From UBA5078 sp033721235 (GTDB taxonomy: Bacteria > Pseudomonadota > Gammaproteobacteria > Pseudomonadales > Pseudohongiellaceae), in contig JAWWAY010000014.1 of NCBI GenBank assembly GCA_033721235.1, forward strand, positions 15,963-79,962: 64,000 nucleotides of DNA. The letters are read 5' to 3'. The translations under genes and the position numbers were made by a program. This document shows, in pieces, positions 55,840 through 64,000 of the stretch; position 1 is the first letter of the stretch, and every line of letters begins with the position of its first letter. The notes beneath the pieces are model-generated. The model saw only the letters and a program-made list of their open reading frames with translations. It was not told the DNA's origin and searched no databases.

Positions 55840-56766
55840 TCAACGGCTTACAAATAATCTTTTCGGGGCAACGCGACCATCGTCTAACACTGCTCCAATA
55901 CCTAAAAAACTCTCTTCGTCATATAGCCTTACCAGGCCAGACTCCGGCAAATGCCTTACGATAACGGCCTGCCCTTGCTTGACGAATGCTGCCGTGTCGT
56001 TCGGCAGGTTTACTTCTGGTAGAGCCTCTACGGCTGTATCCGCGCCAAGCAGATAAGCGTCTAGACCTTCCAAGCCGTCCGCCTCTTTCACCGCCAGCAG
56101 CTTTTCTAAGGATACGCTCTGTGCCTCACAGAAGGGACCGGCCTTCAAGCGGCGCAACTCTACCACATGCCCACCGCAGCCAAGAGCTTCCCCTAAGTCA
56201 TCCGCAATGGTGCGTATATACGTGCCCTTGCTGCAGCTGACTTCTAACTCCAGAGTTTTGTCTTGTGACGAAAAACTGACTAACTCAATGGAGTAGATCG
56301 TTACATCGCGAGCTTTACGCTCGACCTCAACACCTTCGCGGGCAAGCTTGTACAAAGGCTTGCCTTGATGCTTTAGAGCAGAATACATGGGCGGGACTTG
56401 TTGAATCTCGCCCCTGAACGCCTCTAGGGCTTTCACAATATCTTCACGCTCTACCGCATCAGCGCAACGGCGTTCTATGACCTCACCCTGACAATCTGCC
56501 GAGTCGGTTCGAACGCCTAGCTGTATCTTTGTTCTATAGCCTTTATCTGAGTCCAATAGAAACTGAGATATCTTGGTGGCCTCACCAAAGCAAATAGGCA
56601 ATACACCCGTTGCCAATGGATCAAGACTACCGGTATGGCCAGCTTTCTCGGCTTCAAACAGCCTTTTGAGCTCTTGCAAACAGCCGTTAGAGCTCTTGCC
56701 TTGGGCTTTATCTAAGACCAAAATGCCGTCTAAATTTCTACCACGCTTTCTGCGCCACTGCCCCAA
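55840..56766 (-). CDS. truB: tRNA pseudouridine(55) synthase TruB
   Basis: 308 residues from TTG 56766. The RNA pseudouridine synthase core has 'GHTGSLDPLATGVLPICFGEATK' with the catalytic Asp, 'YSALKHQGKPLY' and 'CSKGTYIRTIADDLG'. The enzyme converts U55 of tRNAs to pseudouridine. GGGGAG stands six bases before TTG 56766, and the family N-terminus (GRNLDGILVLDK) starts soon after. An in-frame GTG at 56784 lacks a ribosome binding site. It follows rbfA by 24 bp. Confidence 0.95.
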   Translation of the reverse strand: MGQWRRKRGRNLDGILVLDKAQGKSSNGCLQELKRLFEAEKAGHTGSLDPLATGVLPICFGEATKISQFLLDSDKGYRTKIQLGVRTDSADCQGEVIERRCADAVEREDIVKALEAFRGEIQQVPPMYSALKHQGKPLYKLAREGVEVERKARDVTIYSIELVSFSSQDKTLELEVSCSKGTYIRTIADDLGEALGCGGHVVELRRLKAGPFCEAQSVSLEKLLAVKEADGLEGLDAYLLGADTAVEALPEVNLPNDTAAFVKQGQAVIVRHLPESGLVRLYDEESFLGIGAVLDDGRVAPKRLFVSR

Positions 56767-56790
56767 AACCGACTCCCCTAGCACGCCCTA

Positions 56791-57219
56791 TTAGGACTCG
56801 TGCTCTCCATCTGATTCGATGGCGCGATCGATCAAAGTAGACAAATACTGGCCGCGCGCAACACTCTCATCATAGTGAAAAGTTAGCTTGGGCGTCGTGC
56901 GCAGGCTAAGGCGTTTAGACAACAAAGTGCGTAAAAAACCAGCGGCACGGTTAAGCGCCTTAACGCTTTCTTTAATTTCCAACTGATCTAACTCGTCAGC
57001 CTGATCTAAGGTCACACCGGGGGCCAATTTAGAGGCTCCGTCTAAGGAACCCATAACCGTGACATAAACATCGGCATAGGATAAGTCGCGACTTACTTTT
57101 ACGCTGATCACGGACACCATACCCACGCGCGGATCATTCACTTCCAACTGAATTAGTGTCGCTAATTCGCGCTGAATTTGATCTGCAACTTTTTGAACTC
57201 TGGGTGACACTTTAGCCAT
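56791..57219 (-). CDS. rbfA: Ribosome-binding factor A
   Basis: 142 residues (E. coli 133). KH-like fold with 'PRVQKVADQIQRELATLIQ', 'DPRVGMVSVISVKVSRDLSYADVYV' in two parts, and an acidic C-terminal tail. RbfA helps mature the 5' end of 16S rRNA and the 30S subunit. It starts 43 bp after the infB stop in the conserved order infB-rbfA-truB. Confidence 0.97.
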   Translation of the reverse strand: MAKVSPRVQKVADQIQRELATLIQLEVNDPRVGMVSVISVKVSRDLSYADVYVTVMGSLDGASKLAPGVTLDQADELDQLEIKESVKALNRAAGFLRTLLSKRLSLRTTPKLTFHYDESVARGQYLSTLIDRAIESDGEHES

Positions 57220-57262
57220 TATTTCATCCTAGTGAGAGCGGCTGAAGCCGCTCAATCACTAT

Positions 57263-59803
57263 TTATAAAGTTCTCGCGACAGCGGTAGTATCGTAAACTT
57301 CGATTTTATCGCCAATGCGAACGTCGGCGTAGTTCTTAACACCAATACCACATTCCATGCCGTTTCGAACCTGAGCCGCTTCGTCTTTGAAACGACGTAG
57401 AGATTCCAGCTCACCCTCGTAGATCACCACGTCATCACGCAAAACGCGAATTGGCTTACTACGGTATACGGTTCCTTCAATCACCATACTGCCGGCAATT
57501 TGACCAAACTTAGGCGAGTTGAATACCTCTCGCACTTCAGCAACACCAAGAATCTCTTCTCGAATTTCTGGTGACAACATACCACCGAGTATTGCTTTGG
57601 CGTCATCGATCACATTATAGATAATATTGTAATAACGTAGATCGAGGCCTTCGTTCTCAATCACTGCACGAGCGCTCTTATCGGCACGCACATTGAAACC
57701 AATAATTCGTGCTTGCGAAGTGGCAGCCAAGTGAGCATCAGTTTCGGAAATACCACCAACACCTGCAGAGACTATATTGACCTTCACCTCATCGGTTGCC
57801 AGCTTATGCAAAGAGGCGACAATCGCCTCTAGGGAGCCACGGACGTCCGCTTTTAGCACAACGTTCATCACCCCTACATCTGCCTGACCGATGCCAGCAA
57901 ACATAGACTCCAGCTTATTACTCTGCTGCAGCGCTACTTTATTATCTTTGTGGCGTTCACGGCGGAACTCAGCAACCTCTTTTGCTTTCTTCTCATCCGC
58001 TACTACAACGAACTCATCGCCTGCCTCTGGAACACCATTCAAGCCTAATATCTCAACTGGAATAGAAGGGCCTGCAGACTTAACGGACTGACTCATTTCA
58101 TCAATCAGAGCCCGTACACGACCATATTCATGACCAGCTAGTACAATATCACCTACTTTCAGTGTACCGTTTTGCACCAATACAGACGCCACTGGGCCAC
58201 GGCCTTTATCGAGACGCGATTCGATGACAACGCCTTGACCTGGCGCCTCTTCTACTGCCGATAGCTCTAGCAGTTCTGCCTGCAATAGAATTGCCTCTAG
58301 CAAAGCGTCTACGCCTTGTCCTGTGTGAGCCGACACTTCTACGAATTGCGTGTCACCGCCCCACTCATCAGAAATAACTTCCAAAGCAGCCAACTCATTG
58401 CGAACTTTATCAACGTCTACTTCTGGCTTGTCGATCTTATTAATGGCAACCACTATGGGGACGCCACCGGCCTTAGCATGCTGAATGGCTTCTTCAGTTT
58501 GTGGCTTAACACCATCGTCTGCGGCAACAACTAGAATTACAACATCCGTTGCCTTAGCACCACGAGAGCGCATTGCGCTAAACGCAGCGTGACCTGGAGT
58601 ATCAAGGAAACAGATCATGCCTTTACCCGTTTCTACATGGTAGGCACCAATATGCTGGGTAATACCACCGGCTTCGCCAGAAACAACTGTAGCCTTACGA
58701 ATATAGTCCAGTAGCGAGGTTTTACCATGGTCAACGTGACCCATAACGGTCACAACCGGCGCTCGTGGGATACGCTCGCCAGTGCCCACTTCGGCCAATG
58801 ACTCATACAAGCTTTCTTCGATAGCATCTTCAGAAACAAACTTAACAGTATGTCCCATCTCCTCTACTAGAAGCGTTGCTGTATCTTGATCTAGCACCTG
58901 ATTGATAGTTGCCATTACCCCCATCTTAAAGAGGACTTTGATCACTTCAGCCGATTTCACTGACATTTTCTGTGCCAGTTCATTCACTGGGTTAGCTTCG
59001 CCAATCGTTATTTCGCGAGAAATAAATTCTGTCGGCTTGGCAAAACCGTGCTGCTTGGCACTCTTAGGCTTACGACGACCGCCACGGCGACCTCTGCCAC
59101 CTTCGAAATCCCCGCCTTCAAGAACAAAGTCATCAACAGGCCCACGGGACTTGCCCTTACGCGCTGGCGCTTTGTCTTTTTTGCGGAACTCTTCTTTGTC
59201 GGCTTTCTTGCCAGACTCTTTCTTACCCTTAGCATCATGCTTGTGGCTTGGACGAGCTTCTTTGCTAGGCTCAGGCGCAACGTCTAGCACAGGCTCAGGC
59301 TCAGGCTCAGGCGCTGATGCCGCTTCCGGTTCGGGTGCGGCTTCTTCTGCTGCTGGTGCTTCGACCTCTTGATCCTTCACTTCTGCCTCTGGCTTAGACG
59401 CAGTCTCTGGAGCTACCGGTTCAGCGCTAGGTGCCTCTACAACCGGCTCAATAGGCTCTTCTACCACTTCGGCTTCAGGCTCTGGCGGCAACTCGCTTCG
59501 CTTCACATAAGTACGCTTCTTACGCACCTCAACGGCGACTGTTTTACCACGCCCATGGTTGGAAGCTGACTTTAGAGTTTCCACTGTCTTACGCTTTAGC
59601 GTAATTTTACGCGGCGAAGCGTCTGTCGCTTCTTTATCACCATGGCTACGGCGCAAGAAGACCAATAATTTGTTTTTGTCTTCATTCGATATGGAGTCAT
59701 CCGCCTTGGTATGGGGCAGACCCGCTTCTTTCACTTGCGAAAGAAGTTTCTCTACGGGAACTCCAACCACTTTGGCAAGCTCACTGACTGTTACATCTGC
59801 CAT
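57263..59803 (-). CDS. infB: Translation initiation factor IF-2
   Basis: 846 residues (E. coli 890). An IF2-N domain (about 1-52) is followed by a low-complexity acidic/Pro/Ala/Lys-rich linker (about 100-250), a second IF2-N-like domain, then the GTPase G domain with G1 'GHVDHGKTSLL' (near residue 353), G3 'DTPGHAAF' and G4 'NKID', and domains II-IV. IF-2 brings fMet-tRNA to the 30S subunit. It follows nusA by 72 bp. Confidence 0.98.
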   Translation of the reverse strand: MADVTVSELAKVVGVPVEKLLSQVKEAGLPHTKADDSISNEDKNKLLVFLRRSHGDKEATDASPRKITLKRKTVETLKSASNHGRGKTVAVEVRKKRTYVKRSELPPEPEAEVVEEPIEPVVEAPSAEPVAPETASKPEAEVKDQEVEAPAAEEAAPEPEAASAPEPEPEPVLDVAPEPSKEARPSHKHDAKGKKESGKKADKEEFRKKDKAPARKGKSRGPVDDFVLEGGDFEGGRGRRGGRRKPKSAKQHGFAKPTEFISREITIGEANPVNELAQKMSVKSAEVIKVLFKMGVMATINQVLDQDTATLLVEEMGHTVKFVSEDAIEESLYESLAEVGTGERIPRAPVVTVMGHVDHGKTSLLDYIRKATVVSGEAGGITQHIGAYHVETGKGMICFLDTPGHAAFSAMRSRGAKATDVVILVVAADDGVKPQTEEAIQHAKAGGVPIVVAINKIDKPEVDVDKVRNELAALEVISDEWGGDTQFVEVSAHTGQGVDALLEAILLQAELLELSAVEEAPGQGVVIESRLDKGRGPVASVLVQNGTLKVGDIVLAGHEYGRVRALIDEMSQSVKSAGPSIPVEILGLNGVPEAGDEFVVVADEKKAKEVAEFRRERHKDNKVALQQSNKLESMFAGIGQADVGVMNVVLKADVRGSLEAIVASLHKLATDEVKVNIVSAGVGGISETDAHLAATSQARIIGFNVRADKSARAVIENEGLDLRYYNIIYNVIDDAKAILGGMLSPEIREEILGVAEVREVFNSPKFGQIAGSMVIEGTVYRSKPIRVLRDDVVIYEGELESLRRFKDEAAQVRNGMECGIGVKNYADVRIGDKIEVYDTTAVARTL

Positions 59804-59875
59804 TTACGATACTCCTGATTACTCTTGCTGCTTAACTCTGAATTTAGTACTTACCGAACGCTTACTACTACAAAA

Positions 59876-61363
59876 CTATTCAAACCAAGGCGCTCGAGCC
59901 GTCATAATGAGTTTGCCAGCACGTTCTTCGTCCATGTCATCTATATCCATTAATTCATCTACCGATTGCTCGGCCAAGTCTTCCATGGACAGAACCCCTT
60001 TCTTGGACAGTGCCAAGGCAAGCGTCTCATCCATTCCTTCCATATTGAGAAGGTCATCGGCGATATTTGCGCTAGACAAATCTTCTTCCGAAGCGATAGC
60101 TTGAGTAAGTAAAGCGTCTTTCGCTCTATTACGCAGCTCTGTCGCAATATCTTCATCAAAGCCATCAATACTGCTAATCTCATCTAGCGGCACATAGGCG
60201 ATCTCTTCCAAGGAAGTGAAGCCTTCTTGAACCAATACTTCAGCGACATCTTCATCCACATCCAAGCGCACAACAAATAGGTCGATAATGCCGCTGGATT
60301 CCTGTTGCTGTTTCTCTTGGGCTTCCTCAACGCTCATCACATTGATTGACCAACCTGTTAACTCACTCGATAGTCGAACATTTTGTCCGTTACGACCAAT
60401 AGCCTGCGCCAGGTTATCTTCTTCTACCGCCACATCCATTGTATGGCTGTCTTCATCAACAATGATTGATGCCACTTCGGCAGGAGCCATAGAGTTGATT
60501 ACCAACTGTGCGGGGTTATCATCCCACAAAATTATGTCAATTCGCTCATTCGCCAACTCGTTTGACACCACTTGCACACGCGAACCACGCATACCAACAC
60601 AGGCGCCTACTGGATCGATACGCCCATCGTTAGTACTAACCACGATTTTCGCACGAGAGCCTGCATCACGCGCAGCGGCTTTAATCTCGATTACTTCTTC
60701 TGATATTTCTGGCACTTCAATCTTGAATAGCTCGACTAGCATTTCAGGAGCTGTTCGGCTTAGGAATAATTGTGGACCGCGCGGTTCTGAACGCACATCC
60801 AATAGTAGAGCCCGAATACGATCCCCGACACGGAAATTTTCACGCGGTATCATATGCTCTCTTGTTAGCAGGCCTTCGGCGTTGCCACCGAGGTCAACCA
60901 ATACACTTTCACGAGTAACTTTTTTCACGGTTCCTGAAATTAGGCTACCGATCTTATCGATATACTCTGCAATAACAATGTCGCGCTCGGCTTCGCGTAC
61001 TTTCTGCACGATCACTTGTTTTGCTGTTTGCGCAGCAATACGCCCAAACTCGATATTATCAATACGCTCTTCCCAAACAGAGCCTACTTCCAATGAGGCA
61101 TCTTTCTCTTTGGCTTGTTCTAGCAATAGCTGATTACCCTCTACAAGATAATCCTCATCAGCAACAACGTCCCACATACGGAAAGTTTCGTACTCACCAG
61201 ATTTGCGATCTACGCTTACTCGGCAATTGAGATCTTCGTCTTCATAGAATTTCTTAGTTGCGGTGGCTAAGGCGGATTCGATTGCCTCAAAAATAACATC
61301 ACGCGACACACCCTTCTCGTTCGAGACCGCGTCCGCAACCATTAAAATCTCTTTACTCATCAT
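59876..61363 (-). CDS. nusA: Transcription termination/antitermination protein NusA
   Basis: 495 residues, the same length as E. coli NusA. N-terminal RNA polymerase-binding domain, then S1 ('GSLISGTVKKVTRESVLVDL'), KH1 and KH2 domains ('RIDPVGACVGMRGSRVQ', 'LAQAIGRNGQNVRLS'), and two C-terminal acidic repeats. It modulates pausing, termination and antitermination. It follows rimP by 123 bp and precedes infB. Confidence 0.98.
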   Translation of the reverse strand: MMSKEILMVADAVSNEKGVSRDVIFEAIESALATATKKFYEDEDLNCRVSVDRKSGEYETFRMWDVVADEDYLVEGNQLLLEQAKEKDASLEVGSVWEERIDNIEFGRIAAQTAKQVIVQKVREAERDIVIAEYIDKIGSLISGTVKKVTRESVLVDLGGNAEGLLTREHMIPRENFRVGDRIRALLLDVRSEPRGPQLFLSRTAPEMLVELFKIEVPEISEEVIEIKAAARDAGSRAKIVVSTNDGRIDPVGACVGMRGSRVQVVSNELANERIDIILWDDNPAQLVINSMAPAEVASIIVDEDSHTMDVAVEEDNLAQAIGRNGQNVRLSSELTGWSINVMSVEEAQEKQQQESSGIIDLFVVRLDVDEDVAEVLVQEGFTSLEEIAYVPLDEISSIDGFDEDIATELRNRAKDALLTQAIASEEDLSSANIADDLLNMEGMDETLALALSKKGVLSMEDLAEQSVDELMDIDDMDEERAGKLIMTARAPWFE

Positions 61364-61486
61364 AATCGTATCACCTTACTGTAGAGGCCATCGTTCCATT
61401 ATCTATTGCGCCAAGCCTTGGGCATTAAACTAGCGAGCATTGCTGCAAAGATTACTCACTGATTTTGTTCTCAATAAATTTAAGAT

Positions 61487-61942
61487 CTAATAAACCAAAT
61501 TCGCTTTATCTATCACGGCAATGGGAAAATCCACTGCCTCGTTATCTACTACTAGATGAAGCTGTCCATCTTCTACTTTCTTAATTAAGCCTTTGAACTT
61601 TCGTCTTCCATTTATAGGCGAGCGCAGTCTCACGTTTACAAGCTCATCTATATAGAGTGCGTACTGCCCCTCATTAAACAAAGGACGATCCATTCCCGGA
61701 GACGACACTTCTAAGGTATATTCGCCAGAGATAGGATCCTCAACGTCGAATATTCCGCTGATCTGTCGACTTACCTTCTCGCAGTCTTCAATGGATATGC
61801 CATCTTCATGGTTCTCGATATACACTCTCAAAATGCTATGTCGCCCCTGAGCAATCAATTCGATCCCCCACAGCTCCACCCCTAAGGCTTCCACCGTAGG
61901 TTCAATCATTTGAGCTATATCACTGGCACTCACGTTCAACAC
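61487..61942 (-). CDS. rimP: Ribosome maturation factor RimP
   Basis: 151 residues (E. coli 150). Family sequence 'EALGVELWGIELI', 'RVYIENHEDGISIEDCEKVS', 'YTLEVSSPGMDRPLF' is clear. RimP helps assemble the 30S subunit. Two terminator-like hairpins stand 40-170 bp upstream, between it and the tRNA genes. It opens the rimP-nusA-infB operon. Confidence 0.97.
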   Translation of the reverse strand: MLNVSASDIAQMIEPTVEALGVELWGIELIAQGRHSILRVYIENHEDGISIEDCEKVSRQISGIFDVEDPISGEYTLEVSSPGMDRPLFNEGQYALYIDELVNVRLRSPINGRRKFKGLIKKVEDGQLHLVVDNEAVDFPIAVIDKANLVY

Positions 61943-61981
61943 TCTCCGTACGCAGGTCTCAATTTTAGCGGACCCACAAAC

Positions 61982-62002
61982 AAAAAATGGGCCTTAGGCC
62001 CA
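61982..62002 (-). terminator. First-type terminator before rimP
   Basis: On the minus strand TGGGCC-TAA-GGCCCA followed by T6. It is 40 bp before the rimP start, so transcripts from the tRNA genes would end or attenuate here. Confidence 0.8.
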
Positions 62003-62091
62003 CTCCAAAAATACAATCTTGTAGCACCGGACAAACTTAAAATCCGATGGGAGCATAGCAGCCCGACAAAACTAAACTTTCACCTAATAAA

Positions 62092-62109
62092 AAGCCCCAA
62101 ATGGGGCTT
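62092..62109 (-). terminator. Terminator after tRNA-fMet
   Basis: On the minus strand AAGCCCC-ATTT-GGGGCTT followed by TTTATTAG. It is about 70 bp after the tRNA-fMet 3' end. Tandem with the hairpin at 61982-62002; E. coli metY is also followed by terminators before rimP. Confidence 0.8.
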
Positions 62110-62178
62110 AAGTTACAACTTGCTTCAATGAGCGTACTGGTTGCACCAGACATCCAACTCATAGAGCACTTACAAATT

Positions 62179-62255
<77 letters not shown>

Positions 62256-62543
62256 ACAAATCAAAAAACCTTAGTGATTCATCACTTACCTGAAAAATTG
62301 GCCCTGCTAATCTCTGGCTAGATCAGCTACCACTTAGCTTTCTCAGGGGCACGAATTATACTGATAGGAAGGCCGTAAGGTCAAGAGCACATTGAAGATT
62401 TTAACCGCAACCCACGCTTAGACTGGAAACTAAACATTAAAGCCATGGCCGCACTGAGATCTCACCATGCGCTTTGTTCAATATTATCAATCAAACTACC
62501 AATCGTACTGCTTTTCTATCTACCCAAAGAGTATTTAATCATT

Positions 62544-62630
62544 TGGTGCCGAAGGCGAGACTTGAACTCGCACGACCATTAGGCCACTACCCCCTCAAGA
62601 TAGCGTGTCTACCAATTCCACCACTTCGGC
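62544..62630 (-). tRNA. tRNA-Leu (GAG)
   Basis: 87 nt with CCA encoded, starting GCCGAAGTGGTGGAATTGG, anticodon GAG in loop CTTGAGG, and a long variable arm as in class II tRNAs. The acceptor stem GCCGAAG pairs with CTTCGGC. It lies between secG and tRNA-fMet, as in many gammaproteobacteria. The 288 bp between the two tRNAs contain no gene that I can see. Confidence 0.96.
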
Positions 62631-62693
62631 TCTTTATGATTTCAAACATCAAGCCTGCATCTAGCAGTTTGATGCCGAGTTCCAACGACCGGC

Positions 62694-63071
62694 CTACTGA
62701 CCAGGAACCGTCGGCAAATCGCTATCATCAGCAGACGTCGATTCCTCTACTTGAGGCAAATCCGTCGCTGGCACAGCAACTTCGTTTAACAGGCTAGGGT
62801 CCACAATTGGAGACTCCATATCTAGCCCGCCTGTATTTTGCTTGGCAAAAATAGCCAGCGTTAAGCTGGTGACAAAAAATACTGTCGCAGCAATAGAAGT
62901 AGAGCGCGTCAGGAAATTACCCGAACCACTCGCACCAAATACCGTCTGGGACGAGCCACTTCCAAATGCAGCACCGGCATCAGCCCCCTTACCCTGTTGC
63001 AACAATACTAGCGCAACTATGGCAATAGCAGCGATTACGTGCACAACTACTACAATCGTTTCCATATTCAA
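62694..63071 (-). CDS. secG: Preprotein translocase subunit SecG
   Basis: 125 residues (E. coli 110) with two membrane helices (about 3-23 and 54-72) and the family loop 'LLQQGKGADAGAAFGSGSS' between. SecG assists the SecYEG channel. The start overlaps the tpiA stop by 4 bp (ATGA). The tail is acidic. Confidence 0.95.
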   Translation of the reverse strand: MNMETIVVVVHVIAAIAIVALVLLQQGKGADAGAAFGSGSSQTVFGASGSGNFLTRSTSIAATVFFVTSLTLAIFAKQNTGGLDMESPIVDPSLLNEVAVPATDLPQVEESTSADDSDLPTVPGQ

Positions 63072-63823
63072 CTCACACTTTTACAAATACTGATAAATTC
63101 GTCGGCTTTTAGTGAGGCTCCGCCCACTAGTCCACCATCTATATCTGGCTGAGCAAATAGCTCCTGCGCATTCTTGGCATTAACACTTCCGCCGTAGAGA
63201 ATTCGCAGTTGGCCAGCTATCGGAGCGCTTCGCCTAGCGACAACCGCTCTTAATACGCCGTGCATCTGCTGCGCTTGCTCAGGCGTTGCAGTCTTTCCTG
63301 TGCCTATAGCCCAAACTGGCTCATAGGCTATCACGGCCTGCTTTAAGGCATCGACTCCGCAATGGTTCAAAATAGCACCAAGCTGGTCGGTAACCACAAG
63401 CTCTGCTTTACCGGCATCTCGCTGTTCTAAAGTCTCGCCAACACATAAAATAGGGCATAGACCATGAGCCTGAACAGCCGCAAACTTCTGCGCCACCAAG
63501 TCATTGGATTCGCCATAGAGCGATCTACGCTCAGAGTGACCCACAATAACATAGCGCGTCTTAAACTCTTTTAGCATCGAGACGGAAACTTCGCCGGTAA
63601 ATGCTCCCGCGTTTCGTTCGCTCGCGTTTTGAGCACCAAGCCCAATGGCGCTACCCGACAATACTTTCTGGGCTAACGGCAGATAGGGAAATGGAGGGCA
63701 TACCAACACTTCTGCCTTACTGCTTCCTTCACCCAAGCCATGCACCAAAGCCTTTAACAGCTCGGTAGATGACTCTAAAGAGCCATTCATTTTCCAGTTA
63801 CCAGCGACTATACTGCGGCGCAT
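63068..63823 (-). CDS. tpiA: Triosephosphate isomerase
   Basis: 251 residues (E. coli 255). Catalytic residues are in family motifs: Lys in 'NWKMNG', His in 'VGHSERR', Glu in 'AYEPVWAIGTG', with the phosphate loop 'YGGSVNAKN'. It interconverts dihydroxyacetone phosphate and glyceraldehyde 3-phosphate. It is translationally coupled to secG. Confidence 0.97.
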   Translation of the reverse strand: MRRSIVAGNWKMNGSLESSTELLKALVHGLGEGSSKAEVLVCPPFPYLPLAQKVLSGSAIGLGAQNASERNAGAFTGEVSVSMLKEFKTRYVIVGHSERRSLYGESNDLVAQKFAAVQAHGLCPILCVGETLEQRDAGKAELVVTDQLGAILNHCGVDALKQAVIAYEPVWAIGTGKTATPEQAQQMHGVLRAVVARRSAPIAGQLRILYGGSVNAKNAQELFAQPDIDGGLVGGASLKADEFISICKSVS

Positions 63824-63925
63824 TCATATCCCCTTACGCAAGGACTCTATTGGACATCAGGAAAACGGGGCGCCAATATAACCAAGTTGCGTTTCGCATG
63901 CAACAATAGTTAGCCCCAATAAAAA

Positions 63926-64000
63926 CTAAACCGTCACTTGCTCTGCAACCACGGCAGCCAATTGCTGAGCCAGTTTAGCCACTAAGCTCTCATCCTCACC
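63926..64000 (-). CDS. glmM: Phosphoglucosamine mutase, C-terminal end (partial)
   Basis: The last 24 codons before a TAG at 63926-63928, with protein end 'GEDESLVAKLAQQLAAVVAE'. E. coli GlmM ends with a similar 'EGEDE' and helix, and glmM is the usual gene upstream of tpiA. The call depends on synteny as well as the short match. GlmM makes glucosamine 1-phosphate for the cell wall. Confidence 0.75.
   Translation of the reverse strand, partial: GEDESLVAKLAQQLAAVVAEQVTV

Noticed and set aside
58902..59372. 156-codon open frame antisense to infB
   Set aside because: Product is Ser/Gly/Ala-rich low complexity from the acidic linker of infB; no independent signals.
60288..61133. 281-codon open frame antisense to nusA
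   Set aside because: It lies wholly inside nusA, and its Ser/Thr/Arg-rich composition is what antisense frames of such genes give.

Overview
The window reads as chromosome of a gammaproteobacterium, probably a marine one close to the Cellvibrionales. The grounds are the gene order glmM-tpiA-secG-tRNA-Leu-tRNA-fMet-rimP-nusA-infB-rbfA-truB-rpsO-pnp (about 53.1-64.0 kb, all minus strand), an adjacent hemN-fnr pair as in pseudomonads, three TonB-dependent receptors and many secreted proteins. This placement is inferred from synteny and protein resemblance, not from a search. No rRNA, CRISPR array or prophage was seen.

Layout. 0-7 kb: the start of a GlrK-like sensor kinase (minus), then hemN and fnr, then a secreted copper-monooxygenase-like gene, an overlapping partner gene and a Met/His-rich periplasmic protein. 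The same 14-bp perfect FNR box, TTGATTTAAATCAA, lies before hemN and before the monooxygenase gene. 7.0-7.9 kb: a compact RAYT-type transposase element with 30-bp imperfect inverted ends. It abuts the stop codon of the Met/His-rich gene and carries a hairpin that covers the transposase ribosome binding site. 8-15 kb: a CBM9/DUF5916-type outer-membrane protein and a 1507-residue secreted subtilase with N-terminal repeats.

15-24 kb, mostly minus: a small hypothetical, a sulfotransferase, a polytopic membrane protein, a beta-propeller phytase lipoprotein, an SDR oxidoreductase (plus) and a 1404-residue glycosyltransferase with four GT-like modules. 24-31.7 kb, minus: a Met-rich, possibly copper-specific TonB receptor preceded by a 19-bp dyad, a second TonB receptor, a secreted leucine-rich-repeat protein and a secreted trypsin-like protease. 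31.9-37.1 kb, plus: a Wzm/Wzt-type polysaccharide ABC exporter followed by a GNAT-like protein, a lipid-A-type acyltransferase relative and a GT2 glycosyltransferase. With the sulfotransferase and the giant glycosyltransferase this suggests synthesis and export of a surface glycan.

37-45.6 kb: a His-rich-motif TPR protein, a methyltransferase, a third TonB receptor, a b561-type cytochrome, an alpha/beta hydrolase and a MATE transporter. 45.7-51.1 kb: a two-gene signalling operon of a CHASE/PAS hybrid histidine kinase with an HPt domain and a REC-GGDEF diguanylate cyclase. 51.2-53 kb: gamma-glutamyltransferase. 53-64 kb: the transcription/translation cluster, with visible terminators and structured leaders.

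The best candidate for an undescribed system is the FNR-box-controlled cytochrome c/PHM-like monooxygenase operon (3.2-5.6 kb) with its Met/His-rich neighbour (5.8-7.0 kb). It has a complete set of predicted copper ligands and sits next to fnr itself. The Met-rich TonB receptor elsewhere in the window could supply the same metal, but that link is speculation.
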